Shown here: piece after piece, positions 35,911 to 45,494 of the stretch
Layout: the number at the start of each line of letters is the position of its first letter
Numbering within the stretch: position 1 is the first letter of the stretch
The notes under the pieces: model-generated
Seen by the model: only the letters and a program-made list of their open reading frames with translations
Database searches by the model: none
Told to the model about the DNA's origin: nothing
Assembly (NCBI GenBank): GCA_963841205.1
Contig: CAWJCH010000008.1
Span: forward strand, 1 to 64,000
Source of the DNA: CAWAWP01 sp963841205
GTDB taxonomy: Bacteria; Chloroflexota; Ktedonobacteria; Ktedonobacterales; JADMIN01
DNA length: 64,000 nucleotides
Reading direction: 5' to 3'
Position numbers and translations under genes: made by a program

Positions 35911-38179
35911 ATGAACAGCACTCATGCGACTGCAACTGCCGAAAAAGTGATGATTGAGGATACTGAGGCAGATGCTTCGGTCGTCTTCGACGACGGGCTG
36001 CCCCCGCCGACGCATGCCCAAATCGAGTACTGGCGCAAGCTCTGCGGCGCGCTCTCGCTCGTGAAGGGCACGGGCATGGCCGATGAGGCCTGGCCGACCG
36101 ACCTCGCGCCCACCAAGTCGGCCCTCACGGCGCTCGTCGAGCGGCAGATCATCGTGCGACGCCGTCGGGCGTGGCACCTCAAGCGGGGCTGGTACGGGCG
36201 CATCGCCGCGCTGCGGGCATGTGCGGTGCCGACGCCTCGGGAATCCTTCGCCGAACGTCCGCGGCCGGACCTGCCGAGCTACGCCGAGATCGAAGGCTTC
36301 GAGCGCATCTGCCGTTGGCTGGACGCTCAGCCGAAACGCCGCGCCCGCCTGCCCTTCGTCGCGCTGATCGAGCAGCTCGGCGCCGACAGCGAGGTGCCCA
36401 TCGTCCTGCTCCACCTGATGCGCAAACATCGCCTCGCCCGGCACACGAGCACCTGCGAGTGGGCGCTCTCGCCCACGTGGAAGGACCGCCTGCGGGCGTT
36501 GTGGGACGGCGTCGACCGCGAGGTGCGCGAGCAGTTCCCTCGCCAACCAACCCCGTCGGATCCGAACGTGGTGGCCGCCGGCATCGACACGTGGTACCTC
36601 AACCGCCTCGACCCCGCGGGGTTGCCGCTCGCGCTCCGCCATGAGCTCGACGACCTCCAACAACGATCCGTCGAGGACGAAGAGGAGGTCGACACGCGGT
36701 GGGTCTACGACGGCGCGCCGCTGCGGATGTACCGCGCAGGCGTCAACACGGAGGAGGGCGGTGGCGTCTCCTGGTCCTACATCCTGCGCAACAACTCGCT
36801 GGCGCTGCTGGTGCGTCGGGCGCCACTCGGCGGCATCGTCGCCCAAGCCCGCCTCGGGTCGGAATGCCTCTGGCGCCTCACTCCGCGCCGCGCACTGGAC
36901 GAGGTCGATGCCCTGATCCGCCGCATGTGGTCCCGTCCGATCCCCTTCCGCCGCAAGGACGGCAAATGCGAGGACGCCCGCTGGCACGTCTCGCAGGTCC
37001 ATCTGGCGGTCGATGTCGCCAACGCCCCGCTCGCCCTCGAACAGGCCAGTCGCTACGTCTCCCGCTCCCGCTCCCGCGCCGTCTATGAGGCGGCGAAAAC
37101 GGAAGTCGAGCAGCTCATGCGGGCGATCCACGGGGGCGACGCAGAGGATATGGAGGCGCTCGCACGGGACTGGGACGCCCTCTACGAGGACGAGACGTTC
37201 GACGGCGTCAACCCCTTCGACGACCTGGTGCCGGAGCGCGAGCGCGACGTGGAGCCGACGCCGGTCGAGGAGCGGGCGGTGACGATCCATGGGTTTGGCA
37301 CGCGGGTGTCGGGTATGACGTTCTCGCCCGGCGGCGACGTGTCCATGGTGCTCTACGACAAGGTGCTCCAAGCGCGGCTCTCGGGCAAGCGCGCATATGG
37401 AACCGATCTGGGCCGCCGCCGGATCGGCGCCCGGCGTGCCGGTGGCCCGCAACGAGGCGCGACTGCGCCGGAAGGCGGTGCGCGAGCTGGGGCTGCCGCA
37501 CGATCTGCGGCCGTGCTTGGACGACCCGTGGGAGTTCCTCAAGCACCAGAAGGACGTCTTCGCTGCGGTGGTCGGACGGTCCGAGCCATGTCCTGACGCG
37601 ACGGACGTTGCGTGGATCCGCCGCGTGGAGCCGGATGAGCACGACACCAACCAGTCGCGCTGGCCGACCGATCCAGCCTGGAAGGTGGTGCAGTCGGCCA
37701 CGTTCCAAGATGCGCCAGCAGAAGCGCGGCGCCTGATCCGCCGCAAGCAGCGCGGCGCCGACGAGGTGGTGCTCGATGGCGTGCAGTTCGGCTGCATGAT
37801 CAGCCGGGTTGCCAACCGGCACGCGGAGGGCGGGACCTGGACGCTCTCGCAGGCGTTGCGCGACGCACTGCCGGACCTGGAGAAGGTGGAAGCGAAGAAG
37901 ACAGCGGCTGGGAAGGACTTCGGCGAGTTGGTGCGCGAGCGCAGGCGGCAGCGTGGGTTGCCACTCCTCGTCGCCGAAAAAATCCTGCCGTTCCGGCCCA
38001 CTGCAGGTTCGGTTTCACCCATGGAGGCAGGCGAGGCTCGCGTCGCGGAGGCATTCGGAGCGCTCCAAGCCGCAGAACTGCGCTGCGAGGCTCATCGAGC
38101 CCTTGATCGCCTTGAAGGGGCCTATCTCGCTGAAATGGATCTGCTCTGCGCGTCTACCTCCCACGAGGCAACGTCTTGA
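35911..38179 (+). pseudogene. Rep-like replication initiator, copy B, frameshifted
   Basis: The frame begins at the ATG after CCAGGAGCCC. The N-terminal 490 codons are intact, including a winged-helix-like region (IIVRRRRAWHLKRGWYGR), VSQVHLAVDVANAP near 36990 and VSMVLYDKVLQARL near 37343. At about 37393 one extra G shifts the frame (copy A reads aag-cgg-cac-atg-gag). The remainder, WAAAGSAPGVPVARNEARLRR onward, continues in another frame to 38179. The features fit a Rep_trans-type rolling-circle initiator, with moderate confidence. The lesion differs from that in copy A, so a full-length gene could be rebuilt by recombination between copies. Confidence 0.65.
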
Positions 38180-38198
38180 GGCGGTTACACCCCGCCTC
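38178..38198 (+). terminator. Hairpin at the rep stop, copy B
   Basis: GAGGCGG (38178-38184) pairs with CCGCCTC (38192-38198) around a seven-base loop, overlapping the stop of rep. There is no T-run, so any termination would be weak. Confidence 0.4.
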
Positions 38199-38332
38199 CC
38201 GTGCACCATAGAAGCCATAATTCGTAGCGGTGCACCGGTGGTGGTGTTACCTTTGCGCCGTTGCCGTGTGTTAGGAGTGTCGTCGCGAACGGCTGGGGGT
38301 CGCGCGACGCTTCGACAGGAAGCGGTGGAGTT

Positions 38333-38980
38333 GTGACTATCGCCATCTTCGGCAAACCCTGGAGACATCCGGGCATCGGAGTGACGCCCGCACTGCGCGC
38401 TGCCTTCGCGCTCGCGTCGGACAGGGCCGCCGGAGAGCGATCCGCCCTCTCCGGCGGGCAAGGATTCGCGAGCGTCTCGCGCGGGGACGCCGCCGACGCC
38501 TTCGAGGCGTTCTTTCGCGCCCATGAGCGCGAGTTGTTCGGCTATCTCTGGCGCGTGACGGGCGACGAGCACGCCAGCTACGACCTTGCGCAAGAGACCT
38601 TCGTGCGCGCATGGCAGCACTTTGATCAGGTTCGCGGCTACGACCAGCCGCGCGCGTGGCTCTTCCGTGTGGCGACGAATCTCGCCAGCAACTATCGTCG
38701 TGCCCGTTCCGTGCGCGTCGCGACGGATCTTCCGCTGGAGGGCGAGGCGGACTTGGCGAGCGATCCCGCCACGAATATTGCCATGTTGGACGCCGTGCGC
38801 GCCACGCTGGACGAGATGCCCGTGAAGCAGCGCAGCGCGCTCCTCCTCCGCGCCGTCTATGGCTTCTCCATGAGTGAACTGGCTCGTGCGCTCGATTGCT
38901 CCGAGACCGCGGCGAAGATGACCCTGTCGCGGGCGCGCGAGCGCTTCCGCGCGTACTATCGCCAGGAGGAATCACGATGA
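38333..38980 (+). CDS. ECF-family RNA polymerase sigma factor
   Basis: A 215-residue protein. Region 2 runs from AFEAFFRAHERELFGYLW to RAWLFRVATNLASNYRRAR, and region 4 is MPVKQRSALLLRAVYGFSMSELARALDCSETAAKMTLSRARERF (read as two adjacent helices, RSALLLRAVYGFS and CSETAAKMTLSRAR). About 55 extra residues precede region 2. A GTG after GGTGGAG is taken as the start; an upstream TTG at 38261 is possible. The stop overlaps the anti-sigma start (ATGA), so the pair is coupled. Confidence 0.85.
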   Translation: MTIAIFGKPWRHPGIGVTPALRAAFALASDRAAGERSALSGGQGFASVSRGDAADAFEAFFRAHERELFGYLWRVTGDEHASYDLAQETFVRAWQHFDQVRGYDQPRAWLFRVATNLASNYRRARSVRVATDLPLEGEADLASDPATNIAMLDAVRATLDEMPVKQRSALLLRAVYGFSMSELARALDCSETAAKMTLSRARERFRAYYRQEESR

Positions 38981-40602
38981 GCACGACGATGCTCTGCGCG
39001 GACGGGATCACGTTCGCGACACTCGCTGCCTGGCACGACGGCACGCTCGACGGCGCCGAGGCGGCGCGCCTGGGGGCGCACGTCGCGGAATGCGCGGCCT
39101 GCCGCGCGACGCTGAACACATTGGTGACGCAAGATAGTGTGCTGCGCCAGCTGCCGGCGCCGGAACCCGACGGTCGCCTTTGGCGCGAGGTGCGCGTGCG
39201 CATGCGGGGCGAGCGGCCAGCGCGACGCCTCGTGACGCCGTCGCGGGGACGGTTCGTGGGCGGCATTGCCGCGATTGCGGCGGTGTTGCTGGTGGCATTG
39301 GGATTCGCCCAGGTCTTCCGCGATCGACCGCAGCCGACTGCGGGCACGACGCCAACGATCGTCGCGGGGACGCCCACGCTCCTGCCAACGGCGGTCGCCG
39401 CCTCGCCCGCCGTGAATGGCCCACGCCCCAACTGGCAACAAGGGACGTTGCCGGTCGCCTCGCTCACGGACCAGGACATCCTTTCGTTCGGCGTTGCCCC
39501 ATCGAACGGGAATGAAGCCTATGCCTGCTTCGGCACGTCGGACCGCAGCGGCGCTACGCTGACGTTCTATCGCACCAACGATCGCAGCGTGCACTGGACG
39601 ACACTGACCCAGATCTCGATGCCGTCGCTCGATCTCTCGGACTGCATGGTGCAGGTCGACGCATACGACGGGAATCGCGCGCTGATCCAAGTGTCGGGGC
39701 AGAACATGAACACCCTCAACGGGGTCACGCCGTTCGAGTACACGGACGATGGCGGTGCGACGTGGACACAGCTGAACGAGTCGATCCCAATCTCTGACCC
39801 GGCGACGGTCCATGGCGCGACCTATGCCCTGCTATGGCCCCCACTGGGCGCGGCGAGCGGCACCTCGCACCTCTCGGTCAGCACTGACAATTGGCAACAT
39901 TGGACGCCGGTCGATCAGGCGCTCGTCGGCGCGCATCAAGGGGTCTCAAACTTCTGGATCAACCCCAGTGGGGAGCTGCTCGCGGAGGTGACGACCGAGG
40001 CGCCAAGTGCCACGCCGACCACCACATCGGATCCGCTTGGCAATCCGTACTCGGGGACCACCAGCCTCACTCTCTGGCGCTCGTCGGACGGTGGCGCGCA
40101 TTGGCAGCAGTTCTCGACCCCACGGATACCGAGCGCCGCATCGGCGCAAGGCTTTGTCGTCCAGCAACCTAGCGCGGGACAGCCCTGGCAGCTCTGCGAG
40201 GTCTACGGCATGAGAGGCGGCGGCGCCCCGGAGGGCCTTGACTGCACCTTCGACGGCGGGCATACGTGGTCCGCACGCCCGCTCCTCTGCGTGTCGGCAC
40301 CATGCGGGCCGATGGACCTGGGCCTCCAGAACTACGCGATAGCGAGCGACGGCGCCGTGCTGATGATGGCGCTCGCGCCGGGCGCTAGCTCGCAGTTTGG
40401 GATCTTTCGGCTGCCCCAGGGCGCGACGACGTGGCAGTATCTCGGCCCGACATCCGGCAGCATCGCCTACTTCTTCGCGCCGACGGCGGGCGGCGGCATC
40501 CTCTGGGCCTACGCTGGCGGCATCTACACGGGACGGCTGAGCGGCACCATCGGAGGCCATCAGATGATGCCGGGCGTCATCGCTACGGCCATGTATTCCT
40601 GA
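38977..40602 (+). CDS. Transmembrane anti-sigma factor with zinc finger and extracellular BNR-like domain
   Basis: A 541-residue protein. The cytoplasmic N-terminus has the zf-HC2 motif HVAECAACRATL. A single helix (GGIAAIAAVLLVALGFAQV, about residues 90-110) is followed by a Thr/Pro linker and a long outside domain. That domain has repeated Asp-box-like motifs (YTDDGGATWTQL, SSDGGAHWQQF, TFDGGHTWSAR) typical of sialidase/BNR propellers. It would hold the ECF sigma factor until a surface signal is sensed by the propeller. The signal and protease are unknown, although the window encodes a PrsW-like protease far upstream. Confidence 0.82.
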   Translation: MSTTMLCADGITFATLAAWHDGTLDGAEAARLGAHVAECAACRATLNTLVTQDSVLRQLPAPEPDGRLWREVRVRMRGERPARRLVTPSRGRFVGGIAAIAAVLLVALGFAQVFRDRPQPTAGTTPTIVAGTPTLLPTAVAASPAVNGPRPNWQQGTLPVASLTDQDILSFGVAPSNGNEAYACFGTSDRSGATLTFYRTNDRSVHWTTLTQISMPSLDLSDCMVQVDAYDGNRALIQVSGQNMNTLNGVTPFEYTDDGGATWTQLNESIPISDPATVHGATYALLWPPLGAASGTSHLSVSTDNWQHWTPVDQALVGAHQGVSNFWINPSGELLAEVTTEAPSATPTTTSDPLGNPYSGTTSLTLWRSSDGGAHWQQFSTPRIPSAASAQGFVVQQPSAGQPWQLCEVYGMRGGGAPEGLDCTFDGGHTWSARPLLCVSAPCGPMDLGLQNYAIASDGAVLMMALAPGASSQFGIFRLPQGATTWQYLGPTSGSIAYFFAPTAGGGILWAYAGGIYTGRLSGTIGGHQMMPGVIATAMYS

Positions 40603-40785
40603 CCTCGGCGAATCACGACGCGGGCAAGGCAGGCGGCTCAATTGAGCCGTCCGCTTTTTGCTGCCTATTAGCTGCGATGTGCAGCGGGCCTGCCGCTGTT
40701 CTCTCTATGAGACCGTCGTCATGACGATGCGCAGGTTTGCTACAGGCGGTTCCAAAACAGTAGAGGGATGAAGTAGCCTGCTCGC

Positions 40786-41607
40786 ATGAGCAGGATTGGT
40801 CTCACGGACCGGCAATGGGCGTTCATCTGCCCCCTCTTGCCGTCTCCCGCCCACACTGGGCGCCCGCGGGCGGACGACCGCCGTACTTTTGAAGGTATCC
40901 TCTACGTGCTCATCACCGGCTGTCGCTGGCAGGACTTGCCGCGCGAGTACGGAGCACCAACGACCGTGTGGAGGCGGCTCAAGCGGTGGGGCGAGGAGGG
41001 CGTGTGGGAGCGCCTCTGGCGGGCCGCGCTGGCCGCGCTCGATCTGCATGGCCAGCTCGATTGGACCATGGCCTTCCTCGACGGCTCATTTGTGCCCGCT
41101 AAGAACGGGGGCGAGAAGGTCGGGCTCACCAAGAAAGGAAAGGGCATCAAGTGGATGCTCGTCACCGATGGAAACGGTCTTCCGCTCGGCTTTCACCTGG
41201 ACAGCACGAGTCGTGCGGAGGTGCGACTGGCCCAGCAGACGCTGGACACCATTAAGGTCGCTCGCCCGCATGGCCGCCCCAAGCGACGGCCCAAAAAGCT
41301 GGTGGCAGATCGCGGGTACGATAGTAGCGGGTTTCGCCAAGCCCTGCGACGCCGCGGCATCCAGACGTGCATTCCGCCCAAGCGACGGCCGACAAACTGG
41401 AAGGCCAAGCGGGGACGTCCAGTCGTGGCGCGCAAAGAGGACTATCGGCAGCGGTATAAGGTGGAACGCAGCTTTGCCTGGTTGGGCAACTTCCGCCGGC
41501 TCCTGATCCGCTGGGAGTCCCTCTTCAGCGTCTATCGCAGCTGGTTCACGGTCGCCGTGCTGCGGCTCTGCCTCTCCCGTCTCTCCTGTGCGGCCGCCAG
41601 TGTCTGA
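40786..41607 (+). CDS. IS5-family transposase, intact
   Basis: A 273-residue single-frame DDE transposase. The N-terminal domain is LTDRQWAFICPLLP ... GRPRADDRRTFEGILYVL. Catalytic residues are Asp in MAFLDGSFVPA, Asp in KKLVADRGYDSSGF and Glu in YKVERSFAWLGNFRRL with the Y-x2-R-x3-E-x6-like signature. The length is normal. Terminal inverted repeats could not be picked out by eye, so the element limits are not given. A related but truncated copy is fused to another gene at 57471. Confidence 0.9.
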   Translation: MSRIGLTDRQWAFICPLLPSPAHTGRPRADDRRTFEGILYVLITGCRWQDLPREYGAPTTVWRRLKRWGEEGVWERLWRAALAALDLHGQLDWTMAFLDGSFVPAKNGGEKVGLTKKGKGIKWMLVTDGNGLPLGFHLDSTSRAEVRLAQQTLDTIKVARPHGRPKRRPKKLVADRGYDSSGFRQALRRRGIQTCIPPKRRPTNWKAKRGRPVVARKEDYRQRYKVERSFAWLGNFRRLLIRWESLFSVYRSWFTVAVLRLCLSRLSCAAASV

Positions 41608-41722
41608 GCGAACGTACGTCACGTGCGGATCTGCCGGCCATGCAACCGCGAACGTCATCCATCCCGATCCCGTGGGCCTGGTGAACCCTTGCCTGAGCTG
41701 CGTCGTGGCGACGACGTACGGC

Positions 41723-43120
41723 CTAGATCGAGACTTGCCAGCGCTTCATACCGTCGGTGGCGCCCAGCGCCAGCACGCGGGGGAGCTTGCCGTTCTCGTT
41801 GCAGAACCTCTGGGTGCCCCCTTGCGCCATATACACCATGCCTGCCGCGACCGCGGCGGAGTCCACGGGCGCAGCGTCCTCCGCACCGGGGATGTGTGTC
41901 GCCCACAGCTCGTGGCCGTCCGCTACGCGCCAGGCCCCACCACCGTTGGCGGCGACCAGGACCACCAGCCCCTGGTCTACCGCTGGCGTCGAAAGGTCCG
42001 GCGGTGAGTCTGCCGAGTTGAAGAGGCTGTTGTCCAGCGGTGCGCTCCACAGCTCTCCTCCCGTCGCCGCGTCCAGGATGTACAGCCCGAAGGCCAACGA
42101 CGCTAGGTAGACGCGGCTCCCTGCGACCACCAGTGCCGAGGCTTGACCGCCAATCACCGTGACTCCGTTGTGCATCTGGTAGCGCCACCGCTGCGCCCCG
42201 GTCGCCGTGTCCAGCGCCCGCACGAGCCCTCCCTCGGACGCGACGAACACCGTCTGCCGTTGCACGACGACCGTCGGACGTGTGTCCGTCCCGATGCTCG
42301 ATTCCGCATGGGAGCGCCAGCGGATCGTTCCCGTGTCGGAGGCGAGGGCGAACACGGTGCCCTGTGAATCGGCCACGTAGACGGCTTGCGCCGCCGCGAC
42401 CGGCGCCGAGTAGCTCGTGCCCACTGGGGCGTCCGGGAGGTGCCATAGCACCGAGCCGTCCGAGACGCGCACCGCGTAGACCGAGCGGCCGGTGTTGGCG
42501 TAGACGGTGCTCCCGGCCGCCACGGGGAGCGGTAGCCCGGCGCTGCACGTGGAATTGGCTTGCGGAGCTGTCTCAGCGTCGGGCGCGAAGTGCGAGATCC
42601 ACAGCGAGCGCCCGTCGCGTTCGTCCCACGCAGCGATGGAGTCCCAACCCACTGCGGCGTAGATCACCCCATCCATTGCCACTGGCGGGGAGGCGCGCAC
42701 GGCGCACGCGCCGGAGGGCGTAAGCCCCGTCAGCGGCCGTGAGTACCACAACATCGCGCCATCGGTCGCCCGCAACGCCACGAGCATGCCGACTCCCATG
42801 GTTTCGATCACCGCTTGGCCGTCCACAACTGGTGCGATGACCAGCGTGCCTGTGTAGGACGCTCCCGTAGCCAGCCCGTGCGGTCCAAAGTAGGGATTCG
42901 CCGCGTTCTGCCACAGCACCGTGCCGTCGCTCGCCCGCAGCGCGAAGAACTTATCAGCAACGCCATACACGACGCCATTGTCCACGGTCAGCGCCGCGTG
43001 CGGAGGGGCCGCATAAAAGACGTTGCACACCGTGCCACAGCCGGCTAGCGCCGGCGTGAGTGTGACAAGCAGCGACGCACAGAGCGCCACGATCTTGACT
43101 TGGCTGCGCTGCGCCCGCAT
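41723..43120 (-). CDS. PQQ-type beta-propeller lipoprotein
   Basis: A 465-residue protein. The signal is ALCASLLVTLTPALAGC with a lipobox. Eight or so PQQ-like blades follow, each ending in a 'G-x-x-LW/RW' strand: DGTVLWQNA, DGAMLWYSR, GRSLWIS, DGSVLWHLP, TGTIRWRSH, TGAQRWRYQ, TGGELWSAP and DGMKRWQVS. Catalytic PQQ-dehydrogenase residues are not evident, so it is probably a BamB-like scaffold or sensor rather than an enzyme. The start follows GTGGGGGGA. The gene is monocistronic. Confidence 0.82.
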   Translation of the reverse strand: MRAQRSQVKIVALCASLLVTLTPALAGCGTVCNVFYAAPPHAALTVDNGVVYGVADKFFALRASDGTVLWQNAANPYFGPHGLATGASYTGTLVIAPVVDGQAVIETMGVGMLVALRATDGAMLWYSRPLTGLTPSGACAVRASPPVAMDGVIYAAVGWDSIAAWDERDGRSLWISHFAPDAETAPQANSTCSAGLPLPVAAGSTVYANTGRSVYAVRVSDGSVLWHLPDAPVGTSYSAPVAAAQAVYVADSQGTVFALASDTGTIRWRSHAESSIGTDTRPTVVVQRQTVFVASEGGLVRALDTATGAQRWRYQMHNGVTVIGGQASALVVAGSRVYLASLAFGLYILDAATGGELWSAPLDNSLFNSADSPPDLSTPAVDQGLVVLVAANGGGAWRVADGHELWATHIPGAEDAAPVDSAAVAAGMVYMAQGGTQRFCNENGKLPRVLALGATDGMKRWQVSI

Positions 43121-43684
43121 GCGTTCCCCCCACCACCGACCTGGCAGGCCATCGCTTCGTAACCACCTGCATCGGCGGCGGCTGCATCATACGTCCGTGC
43201 CAGCTTCCAGGCAAGCGCCCGACCGCGCTCAGCTCGGACCCTGACAGGCCGCCTGGCGGAGCCGCATACCAATGTCTGCCATACCTGTGCGCTGCGTGCC
43301 GTCTGTGCCATGGCAATGCCACGCAGCGCCAGCACAAGCGGCAGCGGCAACTCGACGCTGCACAGCGTGGAGAGCCCCACTGCATATGGCGAATCACTGG
43401 CTCTGTATCGCGGGATTCGTCCTTGCGCTGCGGTTGTCCCAATCCGAGAGAGGGTTTCGAAACGGCCTGTAGTGTGCAGCGCAGGACGGCATCTGCGGAG
43501 GTTCTCTTCACCTCTGCATCGAGCCGGTTGGCGAGGTCCGCCGTATGATCACCGTAACGATTTCTTGCTGAGGTAACGCTACGAGCCATCTCAAAAACCG
43601 GGTCGGGCCACGGTGAAGGCCCACCAGGGCGGAGCATCGCCGCGAACAGCAAGTGTGTGGCACTCCCCACGTACGACCAACCGC

Positions 43685-43750
43685 GACCATCTGGCGACCA
43701 TCTGGCGACCATCTGGCGACCATCTGGCGACCATCTGGCGACCATCTGGG
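43685..43750 (+). repeat. Tandem repeat, six 11-bp units
   Basis: GACCATCTGGC is repeated at 43685, 43696, 43707, 43718, 43729 and 43740 (the last ends in GGG). It lies in the gene-free interval 43121-43893. On the minus strand three units encode an 11-residue WSPDGRQMVAR period, which looks like a propeller motif but has no surrounding protein. Confidence 0.95.
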
Positions 43751-43893
43751 GACACCATCAGACGGGCTGAAGGTGGGCTTGCCGAGCACAGGGTTCAGGC
43801 ACAGGGTTCAGATGGACGGACGATCGCCCTGGGGATAGTCCGCACCGTGCGCGCGCCAGGTGCGATGGGAGGGGACGAGCGGCGGCTGCACCG

Positions 43894-44274
43894 TCACGAC
43901 CTCGCCCTCGTACTCGTCGCCGATCGCGCGGCACTGGTCGAGCCGACGTAGCCGGCGATGAGGCCGAGGATGAGTCCCGCGACGGGCCAGGCGATGAGGG
44001 CGGGGATCGTCAGGCTCGTCGCGTTCGCATCGCCGACCTGCTGCAGGATGAGGAGGACGCACACCGCGCCGAGAACCCCAGAGACGAGTCCAGTCAGCGT
44101 GCCGGATGGGAGGGTGATTACAACTCCGTCCGGTCGCGGATGAGGAGCGGCAGGCCGTGGTGCGGCGGCCCATTCCCGGACGGCGCCGGCATGCTCGGCT
44201 TGTGCGGCTCTCGACTGCAGAAGCGGTATAGGTACACTGCACTCGGTGCGCTGTTCCGGTCCGCTGGCGCTCAC
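43894..44274 (-). CDS. Two-helix membrane protein coupled to the DUF488 gene
   Basis: A 126-residue protein. The N-terminal half is polar; helices GTLTGLVSGVLGAVCVLLIL and IPALIAWPVAGLILGLIAGY flank a short acidic loop. The GTG start overlaps the TGA of the upstream DUF488 gene (GTGA), which suggests translational coupling and supports the gene's reality. No family was recognised. Confidence 0.55.
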   Translation of the reverse strand: MSASGPEQRTECSVPIPLLQSRAAQAEHAGAVREWAAAPRPAAPHPRPDGVVITLPSGTLTGLVSGVLGAVCVLLILQQVGDANATSLTIPALIAWPVAGLILGLIAGYVGSTSAARSATSTRARS

Positions 44275-44654
44275 GGCGATACCGGTGCTGGGTGGGTGAG
44301 CAGATCCTGCAACACGGCCGCCTCACTGTGCTCGCCATCGCGGGCGCCGAAGATCAGCGTGACCGGGCCCTTGCGCGCCAGTTCGCGCAACTGGTCCAGT
44401 GCCGCGCGCCCCGGCTCCCGTTCCAACTCATGGAGGTAGCGCTCACGAAATGCGGCGAACTTCGCTGGATCGTGGCTGTACCACTTGCGCAGCTCCGTGC
44501 TGGGGGCCACGTCCCTCAGCCAAAGGTTTATGCGCGCGCGCTCTTTCGACAGCCCACGCGGCCAGAGCCGATCCACCAACACCCGCGCCCCGTCCGTCGG
44601 GGCTGGCGCCTCATACGCACGCTTGATCGCCACATGCATGCCGCGCTCTGTCAT
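44271..44654 (-). CDS. DUF488 family protein (YeaO-like)
   Basis: A 127-residue protein with the family hallmarks RVLVDRLWPRGLSKE, LWLRDVAPSTELRKWY, DPAKFAAFRERYLHEL and GPVTLIFGARDGEHSEAAVL. DUF488 proteins are small, widespread and uncharacterised; some are linked to nitrogen or metal stress. Two start codons are possible (MTERGM at 44654 and MHVAIK at 44639); neither has a clear ribosome site. The longer open frame to 44918 is not conserved in type. It is followed by an overlapping membrane protein gene. Confidence 0.85.
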   Translation of the reverse strand: MTERGMHVAIKRAYEAPAPTDGARVLVDRLWPRGLSKERARINLWLRDVAPSTELRKWYSHDPAKFAAFRERYLHELEREPGRAALDQLRELARKGPVTLIFGARDGEHSEAAVLQDLLTHPAPVSP

Positions 44655-45163
44655 ATGATGGCCGCCGTTCTGGCCGTGCGACACGCCCCAGTGTGAGGGC
44701 CACGGTCTCGCCCGCCGCCCTGCAGATGCCAGCAGCAGTCGTGCCAACTCCTCGCCACCGTGGCATGCACGAGGGGCATGACCACTGAAGATACCTGACC
44801 CCACCATCGGCCCTGTGCTCCCATACACGGGGTGACACACCATTGCGACCCAGTGCTGCCACCGGGCAGCCGCCCGCCTTCGATCTTTTCGGTCGCGCCA
44901 TTCATCCCTACTCAACATGTGTGGCTGTAGAATTAGTTCGCTTATTGCTTAGCTGCTGAGCCCAGCAAATGGTGATCGAGGTGCCTAGAATTCGAATCCG
45001 ATTCCGTCCATTAATTGCTATTTCTCAGAATTGCGTCTACATTACCTCTTGGCGACTATCCTGCGAAGTCCCGAATAAGCTGCCCAATCGGCTCATGTGA
45101 AAGATCACGGCGGGAACAAAGCCTGAAACCGTCTGAGTTCGCGCATCTCCACCTCGTACCTTG

Positions 45164-45205
45164 GCTCTGGATCAGTCAACCGTGGTTCGAATCCACGTCC
45201 CGGAG
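45164..45205 (+). other. tRNA 3'-end-like sequence, possible attachment-site remnant
   Basis: CGTGG-TTCGAAT-CCACG (45181-45197) has the exact form of a T-arm (5-bp stem, TTCRANY loop), followed by TCCCGGA-G as a possible acceptor strand. The matching 5' half of a tRNA is not present within 100 bp. Integrases often leave such 3' ends of tRNA genes at element borders. A remnant of an element gene lies about 300 bp downstream. Confidence 0.35.
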
Positions 45206-45217
45206 CCGTGACCATTT

Positions 45218-45248
45218 GTTGGGGTCGAGCGATGTTCGGCCCCAACTT
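45218..45248. repeat. Short hairpin near the tRNA-like sequence
   Basis: GTTGGGG and CCCCAAC enclose a loop of about 15 bases. It lies in the gene-free stretch 44655-45480. The role is unknown. Confidence 0.4.
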
Positions 45249-45494
45249 GTTGTATCTGAGCGCCCGAAATCCCCCAAATCGGCGCGGCCATGTTCGGCGA
45301 ATCAGTCATGTGGCATCGGATAATACCGATCGCACACTGACCCGACACACGCCGGACGCCGGCCACACGCTTTTTAGGTTGTCGCCGTCGGCGTGGCATA
45401 GGCTGCAAAGAAGCTCGCGACGAGCCTGCCAGACAATCGCCCCTCGCCCAACTACGATTCGACTGAAGGAGGACATCCACGAAAGCCCATCCGC

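Larger units (their letters stand above)
30983..38179 (+). mobile_element. Integrative rolling-circle-like element, copy B (decayed)
   Basis: This carries the same gene order as copy A from the 197-codon gene onward, with an excisionase-like gene replacing the integrase side. Homology to copy A begins abruptly at ACTTCATCCTC (about 31185-31195). The only clear lesion is a one-base insertion in rep near 37393. Cargo differs: a membrane protein gene (34061) and a response regulator gene (35069) stand on the opposite strand. No att site could be assigned. Confidence 0.62.

Noticed and set aside
40709..41650. Exact limits of the IS5 element
   Set aside because: Terminal inverted repeats could not be identified by eye on the two sides, so only the gene is listed.
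43508..43789. Protein with repeated WSPDGRQMVAR (propeller-like) on the minus strand
   Set aside because: The repeat comes from an 11-bp DNA array; there is no flanking protein family, signal peptide or ribosome site.
45164..45205. Complete tRNA gene
   Set aside because: Only the T-arm and a possible acceptor strand are present; no matching 5' half or anticodon arm.
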